Shown here: positions 1-10,247 of the stretch, in pieces
How positions within the stretch are numbered: the stretch's first letter is position 1
Layout: each line of letters begins with the position of its first letter
Assembly (NCBI GenBank): GCA_037833965.1
Contig: AP031356.1
Span: forward strand, 10,624,501-10,688,500
Direction of reading: 5' to 3'
DNA length: 64,000 bases
DNA from: Marchantia polymorpha subsp. ruderalis
Lineage: Eukaryota > Streptophyta > Marchantiopsida > Marchantiales > Marchantiaceae
The notes under the pieces: model-generated
Database searches by the model: none
What the model was told of the DNA's origin: nothing
What the model saw: only the letters and a program-made list of their open reading frames with translations
Program-made: the position numbers and the translations under genes

Positions 1-2657
1 AGATCGAAGACATGAAGGGGATACCTGCACGGTATGGGGAACACCGTATCGATTTACTGGACGACGCAGTACCCATACGACAGCGCCAGTATCGCCTCAA
101 CCCAAAATACTCCTTGCTAGTTAAGGAAGAGATAGATAAGTATTTGAGTGCTGGTATTATTTACCCTGTGCTCAGCAGTGAGTGGGTGTCGCCGATCGTT
201 ATCGTACCCAAGAAGTTGACGGGTAAGATACGAGTGTGTCAGGATTTCCGGAAGTTGAATGCAGCAACACGCAAGGATCATCACCCGTTACCATTCACGG
301 ATGCCATTCTAGACCATGTCGCAGGACATGAATGTTATAGCTTCCTGGATGGGTTCTCAGGTTACAATCAGGTGTCTATCCGGGAACAGGACAAGGATAA
401 AACTACGTTCACAACCGACTGGGGAACTTACGCATACCACAAGATGCCCTTCGGTCTGTGCAACGCGCCTGCCACCTTTCAACGGATGATGACCAATATC
501 TTCCAGGAACAACTGAGGAAGTTCCTGGAAATATTCATAGATGACTTCTGTGTCTTTGGGAAGCGGTCTGAACACCTAAGTCACTTGAAGCAGACCTTCG
601 ACAAATGTAGAGAGAGCAGTTTATCACTGCATCCCGAGAAGTGCTTTTTCTTTATGACTAGTGGGATCTTGTTGGGTCATCGGGTCTCGGCAGACGGCAT
701 TGCGGTGGACATCGAGAAGGTCAAGGTTATACTCGAGCTTGAGCCACCCACGAACCTAAGAGAGCTGCGAGCATTCCTGGGTCACGTGGGCTACTACCGA
801 AGATTCATACACCTGTATGCAATACTGGCGGCGGACCTGACCAAGTTGTTGAAGAAGGACGAGCCTTATACTTGGGGTGCGAACCAGCAGTCAGCATTTG
901 AGGCTCTTAAAGCGAAACTCACGACTGCTCCCGTACTAAGGAGTCCAGACTGGAATCGACCATTCCATGTTTACGTTGACACATCTGCATTCGCCATTGG
1001 TGTATTACTGAGTCAAAAGGATGACAACAAAAAGGACTACCCGATCTACTTCGCGAGCCGACAGCTGTCTCTAGCAGAGCGGAAGTACACCACGACTGAG
1101 AGAGAAGCGTTGGGGATGGTGTACTCCTGTAAAAAGTTCCGTCACTACCTAATCTGCTACGAGTTTGTGTTCCATGTGGACCACTACGCATTGCAACACC
1201 TAGTCAAGAAAGCCGACCTATCCGGTCGGATCGCCAGGTGGGTGTTGTTACTACAAGAGTTCCTCTACACAGTCTAGACCAGGAAAGGGGTGCACCACGA
1301 AAATGCGGATTACTTGTCCCGATTATGGACCCAGCCGACAGAGGAGGAATTGGTGGACGATTTTCCAGATGAAGAGTTATTTCAGTTGTCTGCAGGACAT
1401 GAGTCCCGCTATGCCGACCTGTATCGATATCTGCTAACCCTCCAGTGTCCCGTAGGCATGGATTTGGAACAGCGAACTGTCTTTATTCATAAGGCAGGCC
1501 CGTACCAACTCCAGCAGGGGGTTTTGTTCAAGAAAATGGCAGATGAGCGCTTATGCAGATGCCTGGAGGAATCAGAGGTACCAAGAATAGTGAGTGCGAT
1601 GCATACAGAGGAGGCCGGTGGACACTATGCCACCAGGAACACGGTCACAAAGATCCTAAATGCGGGGTATTGGTGGCCGACCATGTTTAAGGATGTTCTC
1701 GATTACATCCGCAAGTGCGACAGTTGCCAGAGGACGGGGAGACCGACGCCTACAACACGCTGGCCCCTGACTCCCATCATGCCTCTAGCACCTTTCGAAA
1801 AGTGGGGCATTGACTTTGTAGGGCCGATACAACCAGTGACTAGAAGTACACGAAGGCGCTACATTCTGGTAGCAACGGACTACGCCACCAAAATGGTAGA
1901 GGCCAGGGCCACCAGAAGGGATGATGCTGCCACAGTGGCAGCCTTCTTGTTTGAGTCGATCATCACACGCTACGGATGTCCCTTAGAGCTAGTCAGCGAC
2001 CGGGGCACGCATTTTCTGAATCAGATCATCGAAGATCTGACACGGTATTTCCACATCAAGCACCGGAAGACTACTCCATACAATCCCAAGGCAAATGGAC
2101 TGACGGAGAAGTCCAATGGTCTGCTGTGTAAAATACTACTCAAGGTCACGGTGAATCACGCTCATGACTGGGATACGAAGCTAGCAGCCGCTCTATGGGC
2201 GTACCGGACAGCTGAGAAGATCACGACCAAACAGACACCATACTTTCTGGTGTATGGGCAACACCCGATCCTCCCGATCGAATTTGAAGTACCCACCCAA
2301 CGAACGTTGGATTTGCAGAGGATGGGCGCAGAGGAGAGTCAGCTCTACAGGTTACAGGAGGTCACGCTGCTGGATGAGAGGAGAAGAGACGCCGAAGATC
2401 GCACCAGGAAAATCCAGCTCCGCCGAAAGGAGAGATACGATAAAAAGATCAAACCGGTACTCCTGCAGGCGGGTGATTTGGCATTGCTCTACGACAGTAG
2501 GCATGCCAGATTCCCAGGCAAACTGCACCTAAGATGGATGGGACCTTACAGGGTTGTCGAAGTCTTCCCGAATGGATCCATCCAACTTGCGGACCTGGCC
2601 GGCGATTTGTTAGGCACCCGAGTGAACGGGTGGCGGTTGAAGAAATACCACATGTGA
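1..2657 (+). pseudogene. pol: Element A pol (RT, RNase H, integrase), partial and broken
   Basis: Cytoplasmic/VLP polyprotein that would reverse-transcribe and integrate the element. Visible RT signatures include VSPIVIVPKK, the FLDGFSGYNQ block, MPFGLCNAPATFQRMM and the catalytic FIDDFCVFG. RNase H shows VYVDTSAFAIG and TTEREALGM. Integrase shows a zinc-binding HHCC region ending in CDSCQRTG, then WGIDFVGP and LVSDRGTHF of the DDE core. The C-terminus ends shortly after GPYRVVEVFPNGSIQL and VNGWRLKKYHM, without an obvious chromodomain. That pattern, with the HPLPFTDAILDHVAGHECYSFLDG stretch (two adjoining blocks), fits non-chromoviral plant Ty3 elements. The N-terminus is outside the window. 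The reading frame carries about one break. Confidence 0.9.
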
Positions 2658-2679
2658 GTGTTCGCGTGGGCGCTCACAA

Positions 2680-2694
2680 TTGAGGAGGGGGGCA
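2680..2694 (+). other. Polypurine tract of element A
   Basis: A purine run (TGAGGAGGGGGGCA) directly precedes the TGTGG start of the LTR. Plus-strand DNA synthesis primes here in LTR retrotransposons. The equivalent tract of element D lies at 26488-26501 on the other strand. Confidence 0.85.
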
Positions 2695-3873
2695 TGTGGT
2701 ACCCCACTTTTGGCAATTTTGAGGAAATTAAAACATTTTTGGAAAACTGTACCCTGGCAGCATTGTAAATAGCCTTCGGTACATCAAAACGGAGTGAATC
2801 CGGAAGATCGCGGGGATTCTCGAGGGATCTTGTAGAATCTGGGATTTGGGGTGCAGTAGTAAGGACAGGCACCACTCTCCCTGCGAGCTCTGCAGTTAGG
2901 ACCCCTACGTCGCAAGGCGCAAAACCCGCCTTCGGAGGTTGCGTCCGCGGCTGTAGGGAAACCCTCCATAATTAGTTCAACCCTCGGGCGCCTTGACCAA
3001 GTTAGGGTCCCGTTGGAAAGAGCTCGACGCACTAATTCCAACGAGCCCAAGAACGCCTGGAACGGATGAGGACTTAGGGAGTTATCACTATTGGAAGAAA
3101 CGGAGGCGGTCGCCTACGGCGGAAGGAGTTCGCCACCGGCGCGAATTCCGCCTACGCGGAAGGGGGAATCAAGTTTTGTCCTATGTGCACAGGCGCTCGC
3201 CTGTGCACAGGCGCTTCGGCGTCGGCGGAAAATCCGCCTTGGGCCCTAGAAATGCGCCTTGTGAGGTAGAAAGTGTACGGCGCCTACCGCGCCAGCGCAG
3301 CGCCACGTACGGCGGAAGAGCCGCCAGAGTAATCAAATCGGTACGGACCATGCGGACGGCACGGGTGGGTGCGCTCTTGGACGGACGGAGTTGCGGCGGC
3401 GGAAGCGCCGACGGAGAGATAAGGAACGGACAGACTGGACGGAGACGGCTGACCACGGTCAACGCCTTCCGCGCCAGCGCGACGCCGCGCACGGAACTCA
3501 CCTGTGCACAGGTCGCCTGTGCACAGGAGGATGTTCAAGTTCCGTGCCGGCGGAGCATCCGCCGAGGAGTCTGCCTGCGCACAGGCAGGAGTTGAACTTT
3601 TGTCCGACATGCGGACACACGCGTCAAGGCAGAGGGGGATTGGCCGAGGGGCGGTACGAACAAGTGTACCGCGCAAGGCGGAAAACTCGCCTTCGGCGCT
3701 ACGCCCCCATGTCCGCGGGGTAACACGCTCGCGGAGTTCAAATCCGCCAATTCGAGCGTGAGAGTTTAATCGACGGCGGCGGAGCGTGAAGCCGCGCGTG
3801 AGAGCGAAGACCGTTCCAGCGTACAGCCGGCGCGGCCATCAAGTGAGACGTTCTTCACGAGCAAGAGCCGACC

Positions 3874-6800
3874 ATGACCTTCGACCGAGCGGCGGAGAAC
3901 GTCCCATTCTTGAATTCGCGATTCCAATCTCTTGTGCGCGCTGCGCGCATCCATCTGCTGGCTGCGGAACATTCTGGACGTTGTCGCAGAGGAGATTTCT
4001 TGTTGATTGAGGGAGAAGTGAATGCGCGTGATTTGGAATTGAGGGCGATTAGAGTTTGCCGAGAGAGAAAGAAGCTCGGGCGGTGCGGAAGTAGAATGAG
4101 CGGGCGAACGAACCCCAGGAACGCAATGACGAGACCGAGCAGATTGCGGATGGTGCCACTTCGCCTACCACAAAACGGGCTACGCGCTTTCGAGGAGCGC
4201 TTGATAGCAAGAAAGCTCGATTTCTTGCTATGGGGATGGAACTACATCTGTGCGAATATGGTGCGCGAGTGGCTAGAGCCACAGGGACCACCCTCGCGCG
4301 GATTGCGTCCGCATGTTGATCGATGGACAGTCCAAGATTGGGCGCAGGCGTTGGGAAGATGTGCTGGCATGCCAGGGCATCTCCTTTTCGATTGTGAGAG
4401 CATCAAGGTGACCAAGCAGGAAGAGGCGCAATTCGTGGAGCTGTTCAAGACCGGGAGGTCTACCAAGAATGGGTACAGGACCCGTGATTACAAGGATCGA
4501 TTTCGCCGGACTTTGTCCGCGGCGCTGATGCAATTACTGCAGCCGCACCGCGCCTGCTACATCACATTGTGGCAGGTCTCTTTTGTGGAGTGCGTCATCG
4601 AGGGAACTCCAATTCACTGGGCGAGCATCTTGCACAGGGTGATGCGACAGCACGCGTTTGAGGAGAAGGGGGGAACTCTAAACCATCTTTCTCCTTTCCT
4701 CATCAATTTTTACCGACAGCGGAATTGTTTGACAGCGGCGGAGCTTGAACATTTTCCGCCATTGTCCATCGACCATCCCGGGAAGTATGTGCGGGAGAAT
4801 GAGGTCGACACTGATGCAGAGGAGTCACCGACTTCTACCCCATCAAGGCGGAGGGATGAAGGGAGACACACTCCTGCAGCACGAGTGCCGCGGAAGCGGC
4901 GATGGAGGGAAGAGTCTGAAGAGGAGCAGCATCAAGAACCCTCTGCTCCCATTCGACCGCGGCCGCTGTGCGAGCCATACAGCCGGCCGAAGCAGAAGGC
5001 ACGCAGACTGGTGTTACCAGCCGACAGTGCAGACACGGCGACGATTGCGACGGAGAAAGGAAGTGCGTCGCCAGAGAGGCATGAGGAAGCGCGGACGACC
5101 GCAGGAGCGACGGGCCACGCTGCAACCTCGACGGGAGAGAGGCCGCCTACGGGCCAAGGGCCTCCGGAGTTACCACGTGCGATGCGGACAGAGGTTCCGT
5201 TTGCGCACAGACGAGCCTCCGCGGACGGACGAGCCTCCGCGGACCGGCGAACACAAGTGGACGTGGATCTACGCTTACGCGTGGGAAGGAGCAGTCCGCC
5301 TGTGCACAGGCGCTCACCTGTGCACAGGTCGCCTGTGCACAGGACACCTCCACACGTGCCGCCTGTGCACAGGCAAGAATCACCCCCGTTCCAACGTAGG
5401 AAGGGGAAGGAGCCGGCGGAAGAACCGCCTACGAGACACCGGCCCTCGGGGCCAGACCCTCCGGCGCACCACGCGCCGCAATTTGCGCCTTCGGCGCCAG
5501 GGCCTTCGAGCCAAGGAGATACGAGCAGGGAGCGTGCGGAGGCCGCACCATCGGCGGGAAGTCCGCCGATAGTTGCGCCTTCGGCGGTAGGGCCTATAGG
5601 CCAAGGGACATCGGGCGAGCGGCCCCCGGCCATGTCGCCTTCGGCGATAGATGTCCGCGGCACTACGCCTTCGGCGGACAAGGCGCCGGCAATCGCGCCT
5701 GCGCACGGGCCGGGCACAGCCCCCACGGACCGATCAAGGGAGCAGCAACAGACGGTGGAGCGGAGTGACTGTCCGCGGGATGAAATTTCGACGCGCGATG
5801 CGCAATCAAACCCCGCGCAGCCACCCTCCGCTCGATCGCCTTCGGCGGCGGGCGACGGCGGTAGAGAGGACGCGGTAGACAACCAACAAGCGAGAGACGG
5901 GGATGCCGCACGAGTACATTCGCCTTCCGCCTTAGACATTTTGGTGACGAGCAGCGAGGCTGCAGCCGTGCCTTCGCAGGCAGCACACGTCGATGACGTG
6001 CAGCCCCACTAGGGGCAGTCGCCGACGCAATCAATGGCGACTGAAATTCTCCACTCGGATGATGACGACGGAGGCTCCACGGAAGAAATGTCAGGAGCAG
6101 AAGACACCGAGGAGGAGGAGGAGGAAATTGTTGGAGCGCCGGCGGCGGCGCTCTCTGAGCAGGTGATTCCGTTGCTGAGGTACTTGGATCGCAAGGTCGA
6201 TAAATACGCCGACCCACTCCAGCCGGGATCTTACATCGAATTAGTGCGCAGGCGGACTCGCACTAAAGTCCACACCAGCAAGCTATTAGCTAGAGTGGAC
6301 TAGGAGTTGAGGGAATTGAAGGAGAAGCATGCATGCTTGTGGGGTCAGTACAAACTTAATCAGAAATTCTACAAGCACTCCGAGAAGATGAAGGATGAGA
6401 AACTGGACGAGCTCACCAAGGAGCAGGTGAAGGTCAAGGAAGCACTCATTTCTGAGCAGGCCCAGAATCGGATTTTGTCAGAGGAGCTCGTGCGACAGAC
6501 GCGGTTGTTGGAACAATGTCAGCTCGCACGGCAGGCGGATGAAGAGTTAATCCGCAGGTTACAGTCAGAGTGTGGCGAATTGAGAGCGCAACGTGCTGAA
6601 GCCGAATCGCAATTAGTGATAATTGAAGAGGATCGCAGGAAGGAGGCGGATCGCACGAAGGTGGAGGCGGCGAGGCGAGTCGCCCACTGTCTCAAGGGCT
6701 ACGCCCACAGGGAAGTGAAGGCGCAGGAGAAACTCACACTGCGTGAGTTTGAATTGCGCGCAGCCGGGTTGTTGTCAGGCGACAGTAGGAGTCGGCGGAA

Positions 6801-7014
6801 GGTAGCAAAGAAGCTCGATGCCTTTCTGTCGAAGGCACAGGATACCATGTCCGCCCTCGAAGTGGAGGTGTCCGCGGCGTTGCAGCGTTTGGGACTGCGC
6901 AGTCGAGCGGAAGATTGGCAGGGTAGGGAGTTAGTGCGCGGCAGTCGGCCGCGCAGGAGACGTAGTACAGGTTCCGCGGAGTGTAGTGTAGCGTGGTTCC
7001 GTGCAGGCGTGTAG
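3874..7014 (+). pseudogene. U3-encoded ORF of element A, broken copy
   Basis: Copy of the long LTR-internal gene whose whole-looking versions are at 33292-36414 and 19597-22716. The start MTFDRAAENVPFLNSRF is the shared one and has A at -3. The N-terminal block (LDFLLWGWNYICANMVREWLEP), the P/R/A-rich linker, the acidic patch and the coiled-coil C-terminal part ending CSVAWFRAGV are all present. This copy is broken by a small number of changes. It lies wholly in U3, same strand as pol, and ends 36 bp before the TATA box. No function is recognised. Confidence 0.8.
5298..5374. repeat. GCCTGTGCACAGGC palindromes (copies in element A's LTR)
   Basis: A perfect 14-bp palindrome, at 5298-5311 and 5361-5374, with imperfect copies between them. 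In this frame each encodes P-V-H-R. Others in U3 upstream of the ORF: 3199-3212 (A), 13824-13837 and 13885-13898 (C), 37140-37153 (D). Linker copies in D: 34932-34945 and 34995-35008. Confidence 0.85.
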
Positions 7015-7050
7015 CGTAGTGCAGTGTAGTGCTAGGTAGGACTTAGAAGG

Positions 7051-7079
7051 TATAAAATAGTTCCAGGCGTTTTGCCTGG
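7051..7079 (+). promoter_or_regulatory. LTR TATA box and adjacent hairpin (element A)
   Basis: TATAAAAT at 7051-7058 is the probable Pol II core promoter. It is followed by a 6-bp stem hairpin (7063-7079, CCAGGC/GCCTGG around GTTTT). The same pair occurs in all LTRs: TATA at 39568-39575 (C, plus), 33248-33255 (D, minus), 19553-19560 (E, minus), 50492-50499 (F, minus) and 41318-41325 (B, minus). A start about 30 bp downstream puts the U3/R border near 7080. The transcription start is inferred. Confidence 0.7.
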
Positions 7080-7654
7080 GGTTCTTTCCCATCAAAAGTG
7101 CAGATCAGGAACCCATTTCCTTTGCGTGTTTGTGTCCTTGAGTTCTGTCACCACGCACGAGGAGTTACAACTTAGCGTTCCGCATTTTGTAGCTGAAGGC
7201 CTTCGGCCGAATGTTCAGAGCTAGTACATTGGTTAGAGACTTGAGTAGTTCGGATCTGCACCTGCGGGTGACTGCCGATGCTCAGAGCCAATGACTAGTT
7301 AGATACTTGAACAGTTTCGCCCCTACACCTTCGAGTGTTTCTTTCTGATTGTACTCCTTGGGTTTTTTCCCCTGAATGCCAAAGTGAAGTTTTGCTACTT
7401 CGTGTAAGCCTTGGTTGTAAATTTAGGTTACGCTGCAGCAGGTGCCTTGAGGGTAACCCCTGTAGTATTTCTGGGAATGACAAGTGCCTGAGAATTCAAA
7501 CTCTTCAATAGACTGTTGTTGTGTTACTGGAATGTTTCTCAGTGAGTCCTTCAGTGCGGACCTGTGTTCTCTGCGCGTTTTGTGAGTTGAGAGTGTTGTT
7601 CACCGCGTAGGAGTGACTTCGATCCGAAGTAGGCAGTCCAAACCGGGTTTCCTA

Positions 7655-7673
7655 CACTAGCAGCAAGCTAGTG
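7655..7673 (+). other. Conserved hairpin in R-U5 (element A)
   Basis: CACTAGC (7655-7661) and GCTAGTG (7667-7673) form a 7-bp perfect stem around AGCAA. In solo LTR F the same hairpin (49871-49889) reads CGCTAGC/GCTAGCG, a compensatory A-T to G-C pair change, which supports a base-paired structure. Confidence 0.6.
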
Positions 7674-8021
7674 GAAGCGTTGTAAAAGCCGGAGTTGGAA
7701 GTCACTGCCCGCAGCTTTGCCGAGTGTGCTCGTGAGAGACTTTCCCCCTGAAATCTTGAAGTAGAGGTCCTAACGGATCTCTGGGTTGTGTTTCTGTAGT
7801 TTCAGGTGTGTGTGTGTGTGTGTTACGCTGCACTGTGCGACCTCCGAGTGCGCTCCGAGTGGACACTTGCAGTATTTCTGGGAGTGATAGTCGCTTGAGA
7901 ATTCAAACTCCTCAATAGTCTGTTAAAACGTGACACTTTGTACCCTGTGTGTTCCTCTGTCCCTGTGGGTTCGACCTTTCTACCACTATATTGCAGTTTT
8001 AGCCTTTAGTGGGTTATTACA

Positions 8022-10145
8022 CAAACTCTCTATCACCTGATTCAGAAAGTGCGTTCCTCTGTCACTGACTATTTCTAGGGGGCACCCGTAGCGTGTGATG
8101 ATTGATTCGAATAGGAACCGTGCTACTGCGGCTGCGTCGTCGTGCCTTGTGGCCTCTGCCTCCACCATCTTGGTCGCATAGTCTGTTGCTACCAATATGT
8201 AGCGCCTGCGCGTGCCTTTAGTGACAGGTTGTATTGGTCCCACGAAGTCGATCCCCCATTTTTCAAATGGTGCCAATGGCATGATTGGTGTAAGAGGCCA
8301 TCTCGTGGTCGGAGTCGGCCTTCCCGTCCTCTGGCAGCTGTCGCATTTGCGAACGTAGTCGTGTACATCTTTGAACATCGTCGGCCACCAGTATCCTGCA
8401 TTCACAATTTTGGTCACTGTATTTCTGGTGGCGTAGTGACCACCAGCGTCTTCTGTGTGCATGGCTTTGACAACTCGCGGGACTTCAGACTCCTCTAGAC
8501 ATCTGCACAGCCTCTCGTCTGCCATTTTCTTGAACAAGACCCCCTGTTGAAGCTGGTAAGGTCCCGCTTTATGAACGAAGACTGTGCGCTGCTCCGCATC
8601 CAATCCTTCCGGACATTGGAGTGTGAGCAGAAACCTGTATAAGTCCGCGTACCTGGACTCATGGCTGGCGGACAACTGAAAAAGTTGTTCGTCGGGAAAA
8701 TCATCCACTACTTCCTCCTCTATGGGTTCGGTCCATAGTCGGGAGAGGTAGTCCGCGTTCTCATGGTGAACGCCTTTCCGTGTCTGTACAGTGTAGGTGA
8801 ATTCCTGCAGCAGTAGTACCCACCTGGCAATTCGTCCGGACAGATCCGCCTTCTTCACCAGGTGCTGTAAGGCGTAATGATCTACATGAAACACGAACTC
8901 ATAGCAGATCAAATAATGTCGGAACTTCTTACAGGAGTACACCATTCCCAACGCCTCCCTCTCAGTTGTCGTGTACTTCTTCTCCGCTGCTGACAACTGA
9001 CGACTTGCGAAGTAAATCGGGTAGTCTTTCTTGTTGTCGTCCTTCTGACTGAGAACCACTCCGATTGCAAATGCCGACGTGTCTACATAGACATGGAAAG
9101 GTCTGTTCCAATCCGGACTTCTCAGAACCGGAGCAGTCGTCAGTTTGGCTTTGAGCGTTTCAAAGGCCAGCTGTTGCTCTTTGCCCCACACATAGGGTTC
9201 CTCCTTCTTAAGCAGCTTCGTCAGGTTGGCTGCCAAGATGGCGTACATATTTATGAACCTTCTGTAATAACCCACATGGCCAAGGAAGGCCCTCAACTCA
9301 CGCAGGTTCGTTGGCGGCTGCAGTTCGAGAATAATCTTCACCTTCTCTACATCCACTGCAATGCCATCGGACGAAACTCGGTGCCCTAGCAGGATTCCGC
9401 TGGTCATGAAGAAAAAACATTTCTCAGGGTGTAAGGACAAGCTGCTCTCCCTACATCTGTCGAACGTTTGCCGAAGATGGTTAAGGTGCTCCGACCTCTT
9501 ACCGAAGACACAAAAGTCGTCGATGAAAATTTCTAGGAACTTCCTTAGGTGCTCTTGGAAGATGTTTGTCATCATCCGCTGAAACGTCGCTGGCGCGTTG
9601 CACAGACCGAACGGCATCTTGTGATAAGCATAGGTTTCCCAGTCGGTCGTGAAGGTTGTTTTGTCCTTGTCCTGTTCCCTGATGGACACCTGGTTGTAGC
9701 CGGAGAATCCGTCTAGGAAACTGTAGCATTCATGCCCTGCTACATGGTCCAAAATAGAGTCCGTGAAAGGAAGAGGGTGATGGTCCTTCCTCGTTGCTGC
9801 GTTCAGCTTTCGGAAGTCCTGGCACACCCGGATCTTACCCGTCAGTTTCTTGGGCACGATCACGATAGGCGATACCCACTCGCTACTGAGTACCGAATAG
9901 ATGATTCCTGCGCTCAGGTACTTATCGATTTCGTCCTTCACCAATAATGAATATTTTGGGTTGAGCCTGTATTGGCGTTGGCGAACCGGAACTGCCTCGT
10001 CCAACAAGTCGATCCTGTGCTCTCCATACCTTGCAGGTATGCCTTTCATGTCTTCAATCTTCCATGCGAAGACATCCTCATACTGGCAAAGAAACGCCTG
10101 TACCCTGTTCAACTCTTCTCCTTGTACCTGGCTTGACACCTTCAA
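8022..10145 (-). pseudogene. pol: Element B pol (RT, RNase H, part of integrase), interrupted
   Basis: Encodes the RT-RNase H-integrase polyprotein up to the LVSDRG-type integrase core block (here EIVSDRGTHFLNQ), where element A's LTR cuts in. Signatures: KIEDMKGIPARYGEHRIDLL at the start, VSPIVIVPKK, MPFGLCNAPATFQRMM, FIDDFCVFG, RNase H VYVDTSAFAIG, zinc region CDSCQRTG and WGIDFVGPIQP. The rest of integrase lies beyond the left edge. It follows gag in the same frame after the leaky-stop site at 10239-10247, so expression as a gag-pol fusion by readthrough is likely. Confidence 0.88.
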
Positions 10146-10238
10146 GCCTTTACCTGGACTGAGTTGCAGTTCGCAGCAATCACTCGGGTCAACAATCCCC
10201 TCTGTGTGACTGATCTCGCTTCTGCCCAGTCCGGCTGC

Positions 10239-10247
10239 TAGTTGCTA
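10239..10247 (-). promoter_or_regulatory. Gag/pol recoding site, UAG-CAACUA (element B)
   Basis: On the minus strand UAG is followed at once by CAACUA, matching the leaky-stop context UAG-CARYYA known from tobamoviruses. Gag and pol are in the same frame across it. Element D has UAG-CAAUUA at the corresponding place (29360-29368). Readthrough at gag/pol stops is an established strategy in some retroelements; its use here is inferred. Confidence 0.65.

Larger units (their letters stand above)
1..8021 (+). mobile_element. Element A: Ty3/gypsy LTR retrotransposon, 3' part
   Basis: The window opens inside pol of a plus-strand Ty3/gypsy element. In order it holds reverse transcriptase, RNase H and integrase (1-2657), a polypurine tract and a complete 5.3-kb 3' LTR (2695-8021). 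The 5' LTR, gag and the start of pol lie left of the window. On its right side the LTR end abuts the integrase gene of minus-strand element B, so A inserted into B. The right flank begins CAAAC, which should recur left of A's 5' LTR if the target duplication survives. The copy is broken (a few breaks in all). The family assignment to the Ogre/Tat/Athila group is inference from motifs. Confidence 0.9.
2695..8021 (+). repeat. 3' LTR of element A (5.3 kb) with internal ORF
   Basis: Starts TGTGGTACCCCAC right after the polypurine tract and ends GTGGGTTATTACA where element B's integrase resumes. The two ends form an imperfect 13-bp inverted repeat. Parts in order: an AT-rich first ~130 bp, a GC-rich palindrome-studded stretch (about 2830-3870), a long ORF (3874-7014), a TATA box (7051), and an R-U5 of about 0.95 kb with two diverged copies of a ~420-bp unit and a TG microsatellite (7806-7823). 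The same boundaries recur in six other LTRs of the window, two of them solo LTRs with target-site duplications, so the 5.3-kb extent is firm. Confidence 0.95.

Noticed and set aside
2546-2657. Chromodomain at the integrase C-terminus
   Set aside because: The sequence ends soon after the GPYRVVEV..VNGWRLKKY block; no chromodomain aromatic pattern follows in A, D or G.
3190-3600. CRISPR-like or satellite array
   Set aside because: The repeated units are short palindromes at irregular spacing without unique equal-length spacers, in a plant retroelement.
3730-3760. tRNA or SINE B-box (GTTCAAATCC) near the U3 ORF
   Set aside because: The flanking bases do not form a T-arm with the invariant pairs, and no A box or cloverleaf is visible.
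2993-3761. Many overlapping open frames in the GC-rich U3 head (also 13613-14446, 22829-23665, 25417-26398, 36527-37363, 61608-62308)
   Set aside because: They occur in all frames and both strands, are made of palindrome translations, and are not conserved as proteins between copies or in B.
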